From: Diplodia intermedia
Taxonomy: Eukaryota; Ascomycota; Dothideomycetes; Botryosphaeriales; Botryosphaeriaceae
Assembly: GCA_021495925.1 (NCBI GenBank)
Contig: JAKEKT010000006.1
Location: 310,001 to 374,000, forward strand
Reading direction: 5' to 3'
Length of the DNA: 64,000 nt
Position numbers and translations under genes: made by a program. Shown one piece after another: positions 62,370-64,000 of the stretch (the stretch's first letter is position 1; each line of letters starts with the position of its first letter). The notes under the pieces were generated by a model. That model saw nothing but the letters and a program-made list of their open reading frames with translations, was not told where the DNA came from and did not search any database.

Positions 62370-64000
62370 ATGCTCGACGAAAACCTCCCCAGTACGTGTC
62401 TGGCGCCACGCGCTGTGCCCACCCAGCAGACCTCATGCTAACCAATCCGCAGCCTTCTTTCTCAAGCCCTCGCCTACCGTCAAGCATGACGAGGCCTACT
62501 ACTTCGCCCAGCATGGCTCCGAGCCTGAGCCCAACTACATATTGAAACACCCTGATCCCACACTACCAGCTGGCAAAAACGTCTATGCCGCTGGTCTTTT
62601 CGATGCCTTCCACCCGGAAATATTGTATGGCGAGGTCTACATCCGCCCTGAATGGACATATCCCACCCTCTCCGCCGAGGAGATCCGGAAGAATGGCGGC
62701 GTCGCCCCACCTCCCCAGCCAGTGCTTCCCACTGAGTTCACCATACAGCTGTATGACCCCGACCAACAAGTCACCGTGACACAGAAGAGCGGATCATGGG
62801 GTGGCACCGCGAGCTACGAGTTCAGCATGCCACAGAACACCTTCCGCTTGCCCAGCTCGTCCACATTAGATCGTTCGCTGAACGACCCAACCGCCGACAT
62901 TTCAACCCCTAAGATCAATTTCGTGTGGAGAAGAGAAGGCAAGCTGTCCAAGGATCTTTCCTGCTTCATGACGGGCAAGTCGACGGATCCAGCAAAGAAA
63001 AGGAGAAAGGCCAGGGAGCCGGATATCGCTGTCGCTTTGTTCCGTGCCCTTCATGAAGTCACTGTCTACGAGTCGAATCTCTACCGTGTAGAAATGGAGG
63101 ACCCGAAAGGCCTTGAAATCGTGCTTCTTCTTGCAGCTTCGACCATCAAGGCTCTCTATTTCAGCCAGATCAACGAGACTTTCAACGTCGGTGATGCGGC
63201 GATCAGGAGGACCTCCGGCGGCATTCTCGGAAGGAAAAAGTCATTGCCTCTTGACAATGCCCTCATGGCCTCTGGCGCTTTGCCCGTCCGGCCTGCTCCC
63301 CAGAGCGCCCAAACCTCCCCTCCACCCGGACCTGCTGCTGGGAATCTAAGGCCGGTCCAGCCCTCCCAGGCGGATCTCAAACGCCAGTCCCTCCCGCCTT
63401 TGCGAACGGGTTCATACCAGAGACAAGAAGAACCGCAGCAAAACCCGGACCCGCGGGCTCAGTGGGAAGTTGATGCCGAGAAATCCCGACTTAAACTTGC
63501 TCAAGCAGCAGAAGCCCGCGAGCAGCGTCGTGCGCAGGAGGCGCAACAACGCGAACGGGAACGACAGGACGAGGCTGAACAGCGGCGACTCCGCAAGATG
63601 GCCGAGGCGGAGGAGAAGCAGCGGCGCAAGAAGGCGGCGGAAGTGGACAAGGAGACGGAGCGTCTGCGCCGCAAGTACGGTACGCAGGAGAACCTCCTGC
63701 CCCAGCAGCGGCACTCGATCCATGGAATGCTCGGTCCATCCCAGAGGCAGCCCGGGCCCTCGAGGCCAACTCCCGCCCCGCAGCGTGGCCCACCGCCACA
63801 GCGGTTGTCAAACGGCCTGTTTGTCGCGCAGCAAGGCCGTCCAACGCCCCCGCCTCAAATGGCACCTCGCCCACAGCAGCGCCCGCCGCAACTAAGGCCG
63901 CAGCCATCCGGTAACTGGCACGGACCAGCTGTCGGTCAGAGCGCGTACTTTGGTGGCGGAGGACAGATCAGGCCCGATGAGGGCAAGAAGCTGAAGCAGC
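62370..64000 (+). CDS. Conserved fungal protein of unknown function, 3' part beyond the window
   Basis: Exon 1 (62370-62391) encodes seven residues and a base; a 61-nt intron with CTAAC branch and CGCAG acceptor joins it to an exon starting at 62453 that stays open to the window edge. The N-terminal 270 residues look globular: FFLKPSPTVKHDEAYYFAQH, LYGEVYIRPEW, TEFTIQLYDPDQQVTV, INFVWRREGKLSKDLSCFM, ALFRALHEVTVYESNLYRVE, IVLLLAASTIKALYF. A long Pro/Gln-rich part follows with a charged helix (about residues 360-430, RERERQDEAEQRRLRKMAEAEE). I believe similar uncharacterised proteins occur across Pezizomycotina; no domain name can be given. Truncated by the window at its C-terminus. Confidence 0.85.

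Overview
The window is nuclear DNA of a filamentous ascomycete (Pezizomycotina; class not resolvable from the sequence). Evidence: short GT-AG introns (about 50-75 nt) with CTAAC/CTGAC-like branch sites; fungus-specific families (PAK kinase with CRIB domain, PTH11/SAT4-type rhodopsin-domain protein, allantoate-permease-type MFS, 2EXR/F-box-like protein); and one retrotransposon with the C-to-T signature of repeat-induced point mutation (RIP). I rebuilt exon structures by hand from splice signals, reading phase and family conservation. They are models without transcript support.

Layout. 1-13 kb: a secreted endonuclease/exonuclease/phosphatase fused to a jacalin-like lectin (-), a PAP2 lipid phosphatase (+), and a 2128-residue coiled-coil protein (-). 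13-28 kb: a PAK-family kinase (-) between two unusually long stretches without recognisable genes (about 5.0 and 6.6 kb), then methylthioadenosine phosphorylase (-). 30-31 kb: two tiny convergent paralogous genes for Cys-rich proteins with the same C-terminal CaaX-type tetrapeptide. 31-45 kb: housekeeping genes, namely Lsb5-like VHS/GAT protein (-), a nuclear-looking protein of unknown function (+), a Ser/Pro-rich conserved protein (+), F-actin capping protein alpha (+) and a ZNFX1/Hrr1-like helicase with NF-X1 and RZ zinc fingers (+). 45.8-55.6 kb: an accessory block of SDR oxidoreductase (-), MFS transporter (-), dienelactone hydrolase (+), PTH11-like membrane protein (-), 2EXR/F-box-like protein (-) and PhyH-type dioxygenase (-). 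56.2-61.9 kb: one complete but dead Ty1/copia-type element with 197-bp LTRs and a perfect 5-bp target duplication, inserted in the shared promoter of the PhyH gene and the last gene. 62.4 kb to the end: a conserved fungal protein (+), cut by the window edge.

How the genes relate: most are independent housekeeping loci. The SDR, transporter and hydrolase look like a small uptake-and-catabolism group; the transporter and hydrolase are divergent over 444 bp. No tRNA, rRNA or CRISPR was supportable. The most novel items are the paired CaaX mini-proteins, the edge-fading RIP pattern across the two LTRs, a calmodulin-like 15-codon stretch in a 3' flank, and a 12-nt microexon in the transporter.
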